From the NCBI RefSeq assembly GCF_003144535.1, contig NZ_PHFJ01000014.1:62001-126000 (forward strand): 64,000 bases of DNA. The letters are read 5' to 3'. This stretch comes from Proteus penneri. GTDB lineage: Bacteria > Pseudomonadota > Gammaproteobacteria > Enterobacterales > Enterobacteriaceae. The first letter of the stretch is position 1, and each line of letters starts with the position of its first letter. Both the position numbers and the translations under genes were made by a program. This document shows positions 1 through 8,949 of the stretch, one piece after another. The notes under the pieces are model-generated. The model had not been told where the DNA came from, did no database searches, and saw nothing but the letters and a program-made list of their open reading frames with translations.

Positions 1-8
1 ATACATTG

Positions 9-73
9 CGTATGTATAAATCATATATACATACGAACTGAATGTAAATATACAAACAATACGTATGTATATT
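9..73. promoter_or_regulatory. Two TetR-type palindromic operators upstream of the first tetR gene
   Basis: Two inverted repeats share the same half-site. The first pairs CGTATGTATA (9-18) with TATACATACG (26-35). The second pairs AATATACA (47-54) with TGTATATT (66-73), and CGTATGTATA recurs at 62-71. They lie just ahead of the TetR start at 90, so they are probably its autoregulatory operators. The outer one may also control a divergent gene beyond the left edge. The TATGTATA/TATACATA core resembles operators of AcrR-type repressors. This is inference from sequence only. Confidence 0.6.
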
Positions 74-89
74 TGAAAAAGGAGATGAA

Positions 90-680
90 ATGGCTAGACG
101 TACGCGTGCCGAAATGGAAGAAACACGACTATTATTGCTACAAACAGCGAGAAAAGTCTTTTGTGAACAAGGTTATGCAGAAGCATCAATGGATGACTTA
201 ACGGCGCAAGCAGGATTAACTCGGGGGGCGTTATATCACCATTTTGGTGATAAAAAAGGATTGTTATCTGCTGTTGTTGCACAAATAGATGCAGAGATGG
301 ATGTGCGTTTGCAGGCTATTTCCGATATTATTGATGATCCTTGGTTGGCATTCTCAATGCGTTGTCATACCTATTTAGAAATGGCTTTAGAGCCTGAAAT
401 TCAACGTATTATTATGCGAGATTCACGTGCCGTATTAAGTGATAAATTGATGGAACTCCCCACTCATTGTGTAATATCAATGAGCAATATGATTGATAAA
501 CTTATCGAAAATAAAATAATTATCAAAACCGACTCAAAAATGTTGGCTCTATTTATTTATGGTAGTTTAGAAGCGACTGCTTTATGGATAGCGAATAGTC
601 TTGATGGTAAAACTCAACTAGAGCAGGCTAAATCAACATTAGATAGTTTATTAAACAGTCTACGTAATTCGACAGAATAA
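90..680 (+). CDS. TetR/AcrR family transcriptional regulator
   Basis: This is a 196-residue one-component repressor. Residues 1-60 form the TetR DNA-binding domain: the MARRTRAEMEETR opening, a helix-turn-helix around residues 28-50 and the family signature GALYHHFGDKKGLL. The rest is a helical ligand-binding domain whose inducer cannot be read. An AGGAGAT ribosome-binding site lies seven bases before the ATG. Two operator-like palindromes (9-35 and 47-73) precede it, which suggests autoregulation. The gene it controls may lie divergently beyond the left edge. The 3' end is convergent with a second tetR gene, separated by a terminator. Confidence 0.9.
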   Translation: MARRTRAEMEETRLLLLQTARKVFCEQGYAEASMDDLTAQAGLTRGALYHHFGDKKGLLSAVVAQIDAEMDVRLQAISDIIDDPWLAFSMRCHTYLEMALEPEIQRIIMRDSRAVLSDKLMELPTHCVISMSNMIDKLIENKIIIKTDSKMLALFIYGSLEATALWIANSLDGKTQLEQAKSTLDSLLNSLRNSTE

Positions 681-683
681 ATA

Positions 684-710
684 AAAAGGGTAATTTTACC
701 CTTTTCTCTT
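684..710. terminator. Intrinsic terminator between convergent tetR genes
   Basis: Perfect stem AAAAGGGTAA (684-693) and TTACCCTTTT (696-705), followed by a T-rich run. It starts four bases after the stop codon of the upstream TetR gene. Confidence 0.75.
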
Positions 711-718
711 ATCAAAAC

Positions 719-745
719 CTTATGTCGTGACACTGTCACGATAAG
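719..745. repeat. Long dyad CGTGACA-c-TGTCACG between convergent genes
   Basis: TCGTGACA (725-732) and TGTCACGA (734-741) form a perfect palindrome around one base, with flanking CTTAT/ATAAG able to extend the stem. The reverse complement contains TATCGTGACAGTGTCAC, and an almost identical sequence (TATCGTGACATTGTCAC) occurs at 18976-18992. It may terminate the minus-strand tetR gene or be a protein-binding site or dispersed small repeat. Confidence 0.5.
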
Positions 746-752
746 ATTTCAT

Positions 753-1349
753 TTATTTTAGCAATTGAGTAAATTGCTGATATAACATATTACCTAATGT
801 TTTTGCGGTATATTCTTTGCTATAGTCTAAATTATCAACAGCTGCATGCATACCATGATAAATTAATGTACTGGTTAATTCAGGCTGTGTGACGTGCCAC
901 GTTTTATTCTCAGTTCCCGCAATTAACAATGTTTGTATTTGTTGCAATGCCCTATTTTCATGAATATTACTGCTTTGATGAAATACTTGATGAAAAAGCA
1001 TATCGTGTAATGCTTGTTTCTCAACATAAGCAATAACGCTAATTTCACACCATTGTTTTAATTTTTCACGATGATCTTGTTGTGAGCAGGCGTCCATTGC
1101 GTTATCTATTTTATTTAAATACCAATCCATATAACGTGTTCTGAGTGCATCAAGAACGTCTGTTTTGGCAGAAAAATAGTGGTAATACGTTCCTTTGGCT
1201 ACCCCTGCTTTTTTTACGATATCGCTAACGGTTGTGACATCAAAACCTTTATCAAGAAATAACGTTTCTGCCGCATTCATTAACTCTTCTAAACGAACCT
1301 CGGCGGGTTTTGTTCTTGGTTTATCTGTGGTTTGTTCTTCTAATAACAT
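753..1349 (-). CDS. TetR family regulator, divergent from a drug exporter gene
   Basis: This is a 198-residue TetR-type repressor. An N-terminal helix-turn-helix region (about residues 18-65) contains the hallmark GVAKGTYYHYFSAKTDVL, followed by a C-terminal ligand-binding domain of about 130 residues. It is transcribed away from the DHA2-type exporter at 1502. The 13-bp palindrome TGACCGACGGTCA lies in the shared promoter region. This arrangement is usual for local control of an efflux pump by its repressor. The ligand is not predictable from sequence, and the partner exporter is frameshifted in this strain. Confidence 0.88.
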   Translation of the reverse strand: MLLEEQTTDKPRTKPAEVRLEELMNAAETLFLDKGFDVTTVSDIVKKAGVAKGTYYHYFSAKTDVLDALRTRYMDWYLNKIDNAMDACSQQDHREKLKQWCEISVIAYVEKQALHDMLFHQVFHQSSNIHENRALQQIQTLLIAGTENKTWHVTQPELTSTLIYHGMHAAVDNLDYSKEYTAKTLGNMLYQQFTQLLK

Positions 1350-1439
1350 TGCTTATCTCCCTCAAAGCCGCTTGTAAAGAGTACTTTATATTAAAGTGAT
1401 TCACAATGATAACAAATGAAACTCATTATCAATAGGTAT

Positions 1440-1452
1440 TGACCGACGGTCA
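1440..1452. promoter_or_regulatory. TetR-type operator TGACCGACGGTCA
   Basis: A 13-bp palindrome (TGACCG-A-CGGTCA) lies in the divergent region between the tetR gene ending at 1349 and the exporter start at 1502. Its GC-rich core stands out from the AT-rich surroundings, and the position suits repression of both genes. The assignment is by motif and position. Confidence 0.6.
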
Positions 1453-1501
1453 GTCGAGTATTATTATGCCATTATTATTCATCATTAAGGCAATAAATCT
1501 T

Positions 1502-3006
1502 ATGACTTATTTGAAACGACTGTCACTTATCTGTGCCATTTGTTTAGGTACTTTTATGGCAACACTTGATATTAGTATTGTGAATGTAGCATTACCCACT
1601 ATTCAAAATGATATCCATGCTGATATGGCAACCTTACAGTGGATTGTCGATGCTTATGCGCTCTGTTTATCTGCCTGTATTTTGTCATCAGGCCCTTTAA
1701 GTGACCGCTTTGGACGAAAAAAAGTGTGGTTATGGGGTGTGATTATCTTCACATTAGGCTCAGTAATTTGTGCAATTGCACAGCAACATGAAATATTAAT
1801 TCTTGGACGTATTATTCAAGGTATTGCTGCTGCTGCACTTATTCCGGGTGCACTGTCTTTAATCACTCATGCTTTTCCTATTGATATTGAACGGGTTCGC
1901 ATCATAGGAATATGGTCTTCTGTTAGTGCATTATCACTCATCATTGGTCCTATTTTAGGTGGTGTTTTAGTTCATACTAATGGTTGGGCAAGTATATTCC
2001 TTATTAATATTCCTATAGGCATAATTACTGTATTACTGGGTTGGTATGGATTAAGTGAAAGTGCCGATCCTGAAAATGTTGCACTCGATCCCTTTGGTCA
2101 ATTAACCAGTATGTTAGGATTAGGCTTGATAACTTATGGTTTAATTGAAGCCGGATCGGTTGGTTGGTCGCATTATCGAACTTTATCGACATTGATTGTG
2201 GGCATATTATATTCCTTGTCCTTTTTTTAATGATAGAAAAACGCGTTAAACGCCCTTTATTACCACTTACTTTATTTAAAGATCGTGCATTTTTTCAATA
2301 TAACCTTTCTTCTTTCACTTTGGGCTTTGCCACTTATAGTAATGTCTTTTTTATTGCCTTTTTTCTGCAAAAAGCACAAGGCTGGAGTGCATTAGAAACT
2401 GGCTGGAGAATGGCACCTGAATTTATTGCGATGGCACTGTTTTCTATGTCTTTTGGACGTTTATCTGCATATTTTTCAGTCAGAAAACTCATGATCTGTG
2501 GTTTCTTGTTTATTGCTATTTCTTCTTGCTTATTAGCAACATTGGCAACAAATAGCCACTATGGAATAACTGGAAGTTACCTATTTGTATTAGGTGCTGG
2601 AATGGGCTTGTCAACACCTGCAATTGGTGCTTTAGTGATGAAAAGTGTTTCACCATCTCGCTCTGGTATGGCGTCTGCAACCATGAATGCATTAAGACAA
2701 ACAGGAATGACAATGGGGATTGCTTTACTCGGTACATTAATGGTGCAACAAGCAATCCATTATATGGTTATGCAAAGTCAGACATTGGGAATATCTGTAA
2801 ACTATATCGATATTGTCAGCCTGGTAACTGAAAATGCTACGAGCAATTTAGACAAAGGATTCACCACTTTACTACCAGAGGCATTTAATTCTGGGTTTGC
2901 TTATGCAATTGCAACCGCGGGGATCTCATGTTTTGTGACTTTATTTATTGTGCTCTTTCCGGTTAAAGCAAAACATAAGGCACTTACTCAACAAATCACA
3001 GATTAA
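1502..3006 (+). pseudogene. DHA2-type (14-TM) MFS drug exporter gene split by a -1 frameshift
   Basis: The first part (1502-2230) encodes MTYLKRLSLICAICLG, the motif TFMATLDISIVNVALP, the motif A loop SDRFGRKKVW and motif C-like GPILGG. These are all typical of the EmrB/QacA-like H+ antiporter family. Reading stops at TAA 2228-2230, right after a run of seven T (2222-2228). The remainder continues in the -1 frame (IEKRVKRPLLPLTLFK onward) to 3006. Joined, the product would be about 500 residues, normal for the family. The most economical explanation is loss of one base near 2205-2215. The ATG at 1502 is preferred over an upstream TTG that overlaps the operator. A sequencing error or slippage on the T run cannot be excluded. 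Confidence 0.75.
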
Positions 3007-3009
3007 CAT

Positions 3010-3897
3010 TTATAAACGTTGAGTGAGAAACTCAAGAAAAGATCCAATATTACGAGAAAGCGCACTACGACTTGCATATATTGCGATTAAATTGATACTG
3101 GCGGGCTGTTGAGGAAATTCAATAGCTCGCAAATCCCCTGCTTTAATTGCATCAAAGCAACAATGCTCAGCTAAAATAGCAAACCCTAATCCTTTTAATA
3201 CCGCAGCTCTTGCCAATATGGCGCTATTTACTCGATAATGGCTATTAATAGTAACTTTTATTGGTTTTTTATGTTCATCAATAAATATCCAAGGCTGCCC
3301 TTCTAGTGCGCTTAAACTAGAAATACAAGGCATTTGACTTAATTGTTCAATATGAGTTGGAACGCCTGTTTTTTCTAATAACTCATTAGATGCAACAACA
3401 ATACTGCGCCACGATTTAATTAACCGCGAATGGTAACTGCTATCTGCTAGATTTCCGCGATGAAAAGTTAATAGTAAATCCATATCATCATCGATGATAT
3501 TTCTTGGCATTAATTGGGTATCACATTGAATAAGTAAATTAGGATGAAGTGCAGCAAAATCAGCCAAAATATCAGCCAGTAGTTCACTACCATATTCACT
3601 TGGAATAGTTAAACGGAAAGTGCCCGTTAATGGTCCATCACTGGTAATATTGCTAACAACATTGTCTAATTCAGTTAAGGTTTTCTTTCCTTGCTGATAG
3701 AGTAATTTACCTTGTTCAGTAAGGCGCATCTTTCGCGTTGTTCTATCAATAAGTTTACAATTGAGTTGCTGTTCAAGCTGTTTAATTGCGCGACTGATAT
3801 TTGAGGTAGGCATAGATAATAATCGAGCAGCCGCGGCAAATTGTCCTTGCTCTGCTACGGCAGAAAAAATACGTAATAAATTAAGATCGATTTGCAT
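3010..3897 (-). CDS. LysR family transcriptional regulator
   Basis: This is a LysR-type regulator of about 295 residues. The winged helix-turn-helix begins at MQIDLNLLRIFSAVAEQGQF and includes AAAARLLSMPTSNISRAIKQ. It is followed by a periplasmic-binding-protein-like effector domain. An in-frame ATG at 3954 would add 19 residues. I prefer 3897 because LysR proteins usually start just before the DLNLLR-like motif. The gene lies directly downstream of the divergent accA copy on the same strand, so the two may be co-transcribed and functionally linked. It is convergent with the broken exporter gene. The effector is unknown. Confidence 0.85.
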   Translation of the reverse strand: MQIDLNLLRIFSAVAEQGQFAAAARLLSMPTSNISRAIKQLEQQLNCKLIDRTTRKMRLTEQGKLLYQQGKKTLTELDNVVSNITSDGPLTGTFRLTIPSEYGSELLADILADFAALHPNLLIQCDTQLMPRNIIDDDMDLLLTFHRGNLADSSYHSRLIKSWRSIVVASNELLEKTGVPTHIEQLSQMPCISSLSALEGQPWIFIDEHKKPIKVTINSHYRVNSAILARAAVLKGLGFAILAEHCCFDAIKAGDLRAIEFPQQPASINLIAIYASRSALSRNIGSFLEFLTQRL

Positions 3898-3975
3898 AAA
3901 TAATTCACTGCCTACTGTCTTTCTATTGCTTAATATAGGCAGTGTATCATTCATTTTCTTTTATCTCGTTAATAA

Positions 3976-4938
3976 TTAACAGTAGCCATGAGACATGAGT
4001 TTTTGATAACGTTTATCTAAAAGTTCCTCGGTTGAATAGCTTTTTAATAAGGTTAAGTCGGTTAATAATTGTTGTTTAAGAAATTCAGCAGCTTGTTGAT
4101 GATCACGATGAGCTCCACCTAATGGCTCAGGAATAACAGCGTCGATAATGCCTAATGATTGTAATTTAGGTGCAGTCATTCCCATGGTTTCTGCCGCTAT
4201 TGGCGCTTTATCAGAACTTTTCCATAAAATAGAAGCACAGCCTTCTGGTGAGATTGCTGCATAAGTGCTGTATTGCAACATATTAACTTTATCACCAACA
4301 CCAATGGCTAGCGCGCCGCCAGAGAATCCTTCACCAGTAATAGTGCAAATAATAGGTGTTTTTAATCGTGACATTTCAAGAATATTACGAGCGATAGCTT
4401 CTGCTTGCCCTCGTTCTTCAGCACCAACACCAGGATAAGCTCCCGCAGAATCAATAAAAATAATAACGGGTAGATGAAAACGTTCAGCCATTTTCATTAA
4501 ACGAAGTGCTTTCCTATAACCTTCTGGTGATGGCATACCAAAATTGCGAAGAATTTTTTCTTTTGTATCACGCCCTTTTTGTTGTCCAATCACCATAACT
4601 GCCTTTTTGTCCAAACGCGCTAAACCCGCAACAATCGCTTTATCATCGGCATAAGCCCTATCACCCGCTAATTCCTGAAAATCAGTAAAAATCGCTTTAA
4701 TATAGTCAAGTGTGTATGGGCGCATGGGATGACGAGCGAGTTGCACAATTTCCCAAGCACCTAAATCAGTAAAAATAGATTTGGTCAGCGAAAGGCTTTT
4801 TTGCCTTAAACGTGCGATTTCTTCATCTAAATTAATACCTGTTGGTTCATCTTGAGATTGCTTAAAAGTGAGCAATGCATCTATTTTTTCGTCTAATTCA
4901 ACAATGGGTTTTTCAAATTCAAGATGAATAAAAGACAT
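3976..4938 (-). CDS. Acetyl-CoA carboxylase carboxyltransferase alpha subunit homologue (probable second, divergent copy)
   Basis: This 320-residue protein aligns end to end with AccA (E. coli 319 residues), from [13 protein letters not shown] through [14 protein letters not shown] and GVGAEERGQ to [10 protein letters not shown]. AccA pairs with AccD to move the carboxyl group from carboxybiotin to acetyl-CoA in fatty acid synthesis. Housekeeping accA normally sits beside dnaE; here it stands between regulator and exporter genes, so this is probably a paralogue. Two very conserved loops are altered: IDTPGAYPG reads IDSAGAYPG (residues 162-170), and GEGGSGGAL reads GEGFSGGAL (202-210), near the Gly-rich oxyanion region. 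No accD lies nearby. It could be a drug-insensitive replacement subunit or a specialised carboxyltransferase; that part is inference. Confidence 0.85.
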   Translation of the reverse strand: MSFIHLEFEKPIVELDEKIDALLTFKQSQDEPTGINLDEEIARLRQKSLSLTKSIFTDLGAWEIVQLARHPMRPYTLDYIKAIFTDFQELAGDRAYADDKAIVAGLARLDKKAVMVIGQQKGRDTKEKILRNFGMPSPEGYRKALRLMKMAERFHLPVIIFIDSAGAYPGVGAEERGQAEAIARNILEMSRLKTPIICTITGEGFSGGALAIGVGDKVNMLQYSTYAAISPEGCASILWKSSDKAPIAAETMGMTAPKLQSLGIIDAVIPEPLGGAHRDHQQAAEFLKQQLLTDLTLLKSYSTEELLDKRYQKLMSHGYC

Positions 4939-5017
4939 AACTACCTCGGATTTAATGCGGTAAATAAAACAATAATTGGCAGTTTAGAAAAAAGATCAGT
5001 GTGTTGATAGAGAGGAA

Positions 5018-5039
5018 TTTGATAAACACTATTATCAAA
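5018..5039. promoter_or_regulatory. Inverted repeat in the accA-like/ydeE divergent region
   Basis: TTTGATA (5018-5024) and TATCAAA (5033-5039) are separated by 8 bases, inside the 302-bp region between the divergent accA-like gene (start 4938) and ydeE (start 5241). It could be an operator for a local regulator such as the adjacent LysR protein. Nothing else stands out in this intergenic stretch apart from AT-rich promoter-like sequence. Confidence 0.3.
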
Positions 5040-5240
5040 AATGGGATAATTAAACCTTACTACAAGATTAGCAAGAAAAAAGACAAGATCAAAAAGAGCT
5101 TTTTCTCTAACTTTAGGCTATACAGAAATTATTAAGTCATGTATTAATATACAGTGCGAATTTATTCATTTTTCACCCGTAAAAAATCGCAAAATTTATA
5201 AAACATCCCATAAAATACAAATAATTAGAATAAAGATAAT

Positions 5241-6428
5241 ATGTTCTCAAAAAAAACACGATCAACAACTGCACTGTTATTTTCATCACTTCTTCTTACA
5301 ATAGGAAGAGGTGCGACATTACCATTTATGGCAATCTATTTATCGCGGGAGTATCAATTACCTGTTGATGATATTGGTATTGCCATGTCTATTGCATTAA
5401 CAACTGGTATTTTTTTCAGCCTTGGCTTTGGGATGCTTGCTGATAAATTTGAGAAAAAACGTTATATGCTCCTCTCTATTATAACGTTTATCTTTGGATT
5501 TGCGGCAATACCTATTGTTCATAGTACTGTTTTAGTCGTTATTTTTTTCTCGATGATTAACTGCTCTTATTTAGTATTCTCAACCGTGTTAAAGGCCTAT
5601 TTTTCTGAAACGTTGTCAGTTTCAGCAAAACCTAAAATATTTTCTCTAAACTATACCTTTATTAATATGGGGTGGACGGTTGGCCCACCTATTGGCACTT
5701 TATTATTAATGTATGGAACACAATTACCGTTTTGGCTTGCAGCTATTTCTGCCAGTGTTCCACTTTTTATGATCCAGTTATTTGTTCAACGTTCTAAAAC
5801 AATAAATGTTGGTGAAGAAAATAGTGTGAAATGGGATCCAAAAATAATGCTAAAAGACAGAGCATTAAGTTGGTTTGTGCTCTCTACTTTTTTCGGTACA
5901 TTAACATTTGGCTCTTTTGCTTCGTGTATTTCGCAATATATTTTAGTGGTTTACGATGCAAAATTAGCAGAATCTGTCATTGCGGTTGTATTACCAGTAA
6001 ACGCTGCCATTGTTGTCTCGCTACAATATATTGTAGGTAAGCATGTTACAGCCGAAAGACTTCGTAAATTAATGACGCTTGGTACGCTATTTTTTATGAT
6101 GGGTTTACTTGGGTTTATGTTTGCAGGCAACAATTTAATCTTTTGGGCGTTAGCTATCGCTGTATTTACCTTCGGTGAATTAATTTATGCACCTGGTGAG
6201 TATATGATGATTGATAACATTGCACCATTAGGGATGAAAGCTAGTTATTTTTCTGCACAATCACTCGGTTGGTTAGGTGCAGCACTTAATCCGCTTGCTA
6301 GTGGCTTTATTTTAACTGCATTTCCGCCAGCCTCTTTATTCGCTATTTTAATGGTAGTATCTGCATTAGCTTGGTTTTGTATGATCCAAGGTATGAATGT
6401 CCATAAAGAAAGAACAATTGCTCTTTAG
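5241..6428 (+). CDS. ydeE: MFS dipeptide/drug exporter YdeE
   Basis: This 395-residue, 12-TM major facilitator protein matches E. coli YdeE along its whole length as I remember it. Shared blocks include SLLLTIGRGATLPFM, the motif A loop GMLADKFEKKRYML, INMGWTVGPPIGTLL and YFSAQSLGWLGAALNPLASG. YdeE has been linked to export of dipeptides and some drugs by proton antiport across the inner membrane. The gene stands alone, divergent from the accA-like gene, and ends at a clear intrinsic terminator. Regulation is not visible beyond the inverted repeat at 5018-5039. Confidence 0.9.
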   Translation: MFSKKTRSTTALLFSSLLLTIGRGATLPFMAIYLSREYQLPVDDIGIAMSIALTTGIFFSLGFGMLADKFEKKRYMLLSIITFIFGFAAIPIVHSTVLVVIFFSMINCSYLVFSTVLKAYFSETLSVSAKPKIFSLNYTFINMGWTVGPPIGTLLLMYGTQLPFWLAAISASVPLFMIQLFVQRSKTINVGEENSVKWDPKIMLKDRALSWFVLSTFFGTLTFGSFASCISQYILVVYDAKLAESVIAVVLPVNAAIVVSLQYIVGKHVTAERLRKLMTLGTLFFMMGLLGFMFAGNNLIFWALAIAVFTFGELIYAPGEYMMIDNIAPLGMKASYFSAQSLGWLGAALNPLASGFILTAFPPASLFAILMVVSALAWFCMIQGMNVHKERTIAL

Positions 6429-6449
6429 TTTTAATCAATTTAGCGTACT

Positions 6450-6474
6450 AAAAAGACATCTTGGTGTCTTTTTT
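6450..6474 (+). terminator. Intrinsic terminator after ydeE
   Basis: AAAAGACA (6451-6458) pairs with TGTCTTTT (6465-6472) and is followed by further T residues, 22 bases after the ydeE stop codon. Confidence 0.7.
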
Positions 6475-6591
6475 ATGGGTTTTAGATAGAAATTTGATGA
6501 GTTATTAGTCTCTATTTTTTCTTTTCAAAGTTGAGTTATACGGTGAGTTAATGCTATTACCTTAATTAAATAAAAACACAACATACTCAAA

Positions 6592-7128
6592 TTATTTTGA
6601 TGTTCTTTTTAGAATAGTTTCAATGCTAATAGGGAAAAAGTCATTCACATCAACACCGACATTAATTGCATTTTTTCCTAAAACATCTAAACGTTTACGT
6701 TGAGTTGGATCTTTTTGTGAATTGTGCACATGACCATATAAATGAATAGCATCACGGAAAAAACCACCCCATTCTAATATAGGATAATGAAACATCACAA
6801 TTTTTCGTTTTTTATAATCCAATTCAAAGTAGTCTTTCACCCATTCGAATACTGATGCGTCAAATTCCGGATCATCGAGAAATTTGTCATGATTTCCACG
6901 GATAAGGTACTTTTTACCATTTAACCGACGTAAAATTCGGTTGGCATCTTGCCCTGTTCCTCGATAGAGAAAATCACCTAAAATATAGATTTCGTCATGA
7001 TCAGATACATAAGCGTTCCAATTATGGATTAATGTATCATTCATATGGCTTACACTATTGAAAGGACGATCACAAAGATTGAGGATATTTGAATGGCAAA
7101 AATGTGTATCAGAAGTAAAGTAAATCAT
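6592..7128 (-). CDS. Calcineurin-like metallophosphoesterase
   Basis: This 178-residue cytosolic phosphoesterase carries all five metal-binding blocks: SDTHFCHSN (residues 5-13), ILGDFLYRG, IRGNHDKF, MFHYPI and LYGHVHNS. Together these form the dinuclear metal site of the family. This compact single-domain form is common in bacteria and phages; its substrate is unknown. The ATG at 7128 has only a weak ribosome-binding site. A 15-codon ORF with an excellent one ends 35 bases upstream, so translation may be coupled to it or controlled through it. Confidence 0.85.
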   Translation of the reverse strand: MIYFTSDTHFCHSNILNLCDRPFNSVSHMNDTLIHNWNAYVSDHDEIYILGDFLYRGTGQDANRILRRLNGKKYLIRGNHDKFLDDPEFDASVFEWVKDYFELDYKKRKIVMFHYPILEWGGFFRDAIHLYGHVHNSQKDPTQRKRLDVLGKNAINVGVDVNDFFPISIETILKRTSK

Positions 7129-7162
7129 AGTAAGTTCTTAATAATCAATAAAAATCTTAACC

Positions 7163-7210
7163 TTAAGAAAGTATTTTCCATCGGTCTGTATAGTGATATT
7201 TTTTCAACAT
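7163..7210 (-). CDS. Putative 15-residue leader peptide or small protein
   Basis: The reading frame MLKKYHYTDRWKILS is preceded by a near-perfect Shine-Dalgarno sequence, GGAGGTAATT directly before the ATG. That is far stronger than the site of the metallophosphoesterase gene it precedes. The reading frame ends 35 bases before the start of that gene. It is basic and aromatic-rich, with no run of a single amino acid that would indicate classic attenuation. It could be a translational-coupling leader or a small protein. The ribosome-binding site is seen; function is unknown. Confidence 0.4.
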   Translation of the reverse strand: MLKKYHYTDRWKILS

Positions 7211-7260
7211 AATTACCTCCTTTCGCTAGAAATAGAACAATAAGTACAATATCATCTGTT

Positions 7261-8106
7261 TTATTGTCGTTGATGTTGTTTACGGTAACCAGATAAAGAA
7301 TGCCCCGTCTCTCTTTTGAAATATCGGCATAAATAAGAAGGATCATCAAAATGAAGTTTTATTGATATCTCATTTACTGAAAGTGAAGTGTGCATTAATA
7401 ATGCTTTTATTTCAAGAATAACTTGACGATTAATCAACGTCTTAGGTGAATCATTAAAAAATTGTTTTGTTATTTGTGATAAATAAAACGGCGTAATATT
7501 AAGACAATTTGCATAAAAAGCAACTTCTCTATGCTTTAAACAATGTTTTCCAATTAATTCCCAAAATTGCCAACAAAGTTTTTCTTTGCGACTAAATTCT
7601 TTTTTAGCGATAGAGAAATATATTGGTATTGATTCTGTGATTGCAAAAAAGAGATTTTGTAGATGGTTTTTTAACATCAACTTTCGATGTTCAGAATAAT
7701 GATTATCTATATATTTTAGTTGTTCTACCCATCTATTTAAGGCTTCTTTTTGTTCTTTTTGGGGGGAGCAAATGGGATTTTCATGGAGAAAAGCAAATAA
7801 AGTATTAGAAAGAGAGTAAGCAATTTCTGAGGCAAAAGATTTATCCAGAAAACAGTAAAATAAGCGGAAGTTTGCTGATTTTTGACGCAAAACCGCCATC
7901 ATGTCATTACCTAAAATAAGAATGTCATTCGCTTTGATCGCCTGTTCTTGAAAACCAATATTGATTATAGCCCTTCCTTCTAAACAAATCATGACCACAA
8001 TATAAGATAGTGGTAGAGGACAACTTATTTCATTCGTCATATTACTTTCACCCATTATGACATGTTGCGATGATGCATTAAGTTGTGACAAAACTTGACT
8101 CAACAT
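7261..8106 (-). CDS. AraC family transcriptional regulator
   Basis: This is a 281-residue protein with an N-terminal cupin-like sensing region (residues about 20-150) and a C-terminal AraC/XylS domain with two helix-turn-helix units. The second holds the family signature [24 protein letters not shown] near residues 245-268. The sensing domain gives no clue to its effector. It lies upstream of the small ORF and metallophosphoesterase on the same strand and divergent from the acetyltransferase at 8327, either of which could be its target. An AAGAGG sequence precedes the start. Confidence 0.85.
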   Translation of the reverse strand: MLSQVLSQLNASSQHVIMGESNMTNEISCPLPLSYIVVMICLEGRAIINIGFQEQAIKANDILILGNDMMAVLRQKSANFRLFYCFLDKSFASEIAYSLSNTLFAFLHENPICSPQKEQKEALNRWVEQLKYIDNHYSEHRKLMLKNHLQNLFFAITESIPIYFSIAKKEFSRKEKLCWQFWELIGKHCLKHREVAFYANCLNITPFYLSQITKQFFNDSPKTLINRQVILEIKALLMHTSLSVNEISIKLHFDDPSYLCRYFKRETGHSLSGYRKQHQRQ

Positions 8107-8326
8107 AAATCAATTAACCTCTTTTAATTCTTACCTAGCTCATTTGCTGTTTTTATATTTGATGATATTGAACTTAATAACAAGTATTTCCTTCTATTTA
8201 GTTGTCAAAAGTACCGATTTTACCTTTTTTATGACATTCGTTTTTTAGTCGTTTTCTTTAGAATAAACACATCTTAAAGACGCAAGATAAACTGCAAAAT
8301 ATTTAAAAATTAAGAGAGCTTATTAA

Positions 8327-8884
8327 ATGAAAACATTAAAAACGGAAAGACTTACATTACGCCCATGGAAACTTTCTGATGCGTCAAGTTTGTATCAATA
8401 TGCAAAAGATGAACGAGTTGGGCCAATTGCAGGTTGGCCAATACATAAAAGTGTTGAAGAAAGTGCCGAAATTATTCGCACTATATTTATGCGTGATGAA
8501 GTTTATGCTGTTACGTTAATTGATGACGATCTTGCCATTGGCTTGGTTGGACTATCTTTTGCAAATGAGAGTAATTTCCTGATTGGGGATAATGATGCTG
8601 AAGTTTCTTATTGGATTGGTGTTCCTTTTTGGGGCAAAGGTTTAATACCAGAAGCCGTAAAAGAAATCAGTCGGCATAGTTTTGAAACATTGGAATTAGA
8701 TAATTTATGGTGTGGCTATTTTGCTGATAATGAGAAATCACAAAAAACACAAGAAAAATGTGGATTTAAATTCCATCACGTTATTGAAGAACAGTACATG
8801 GAGTTTTTAGATGAAGTGAAAGTTGAAAATATTTGTCGCTTAACTAAAGATGAATGGATTGAAATCCAAGAACAGACCGATTAA
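8327..8884 (+). CDS. GNAT N-acetyltransferase, RimJ/RimL-like
   Basis: This 185-residue acetyl-CoA-dependent acetyltransferase opens with TERLTLRPWKLSDASSLY, typical of the RimJ/RimL subgroup. It has the acetyl-CoA binding region YWIGVPFWGKGLIPEAVKEI (around residues 100-120) and the NEKSQKTQEKCGF motif near the C-terminus. Members modify ribosomal proteins, antibiotics or small amines; the substrate here is unknown. The gene has AGAGAG upstream of its ATG and ends at a strong bidirectional terminator. Confidence 0.85.
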   Translation: MKTLKTERLTLRPWKLSDASSLYQYAKDERVGPIAGWPIHKSVEESAEIIRTIFMRDEVYAVTLIDDDLAIGLVGLSFANESNFLIGDNDAEVSYWIGVPFWGKGLIPEAVKEISRHSFETLELDNLWCGYFADNEKSQKTQEKCGFKFHHVIEEQYMEFLDEVKVENICRLTKDEWIEIQEQTD

Positions 8885-8889
8885 AACAA

Positions 8890-8928
8890 AACACCAGATT
8901 GTGAAATTCATATTATCTGGTGTTTTTT
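8890..8928. terminator. Bidirectional terminator
   Basis: AACACCAGAT (8890-8899) pairs perfectly with ATCTGGTGTT (8915-8924), then runs into T. It lies between the convergent acetyltransferase and methionine gamma-lyase-like genes. Confidence 0.8.
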
Positions 8929-8949
8929 AATATTAATACGGCAATTTAA

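Noticed and set aside
7125-7349. 74-codon minus-strand frame overlapping the AraC gene 3' end
   Set aside because: It overlaps a well-supported AraC domain in another frame and the small ORF with the strong ribosome-binding site; no independent support.
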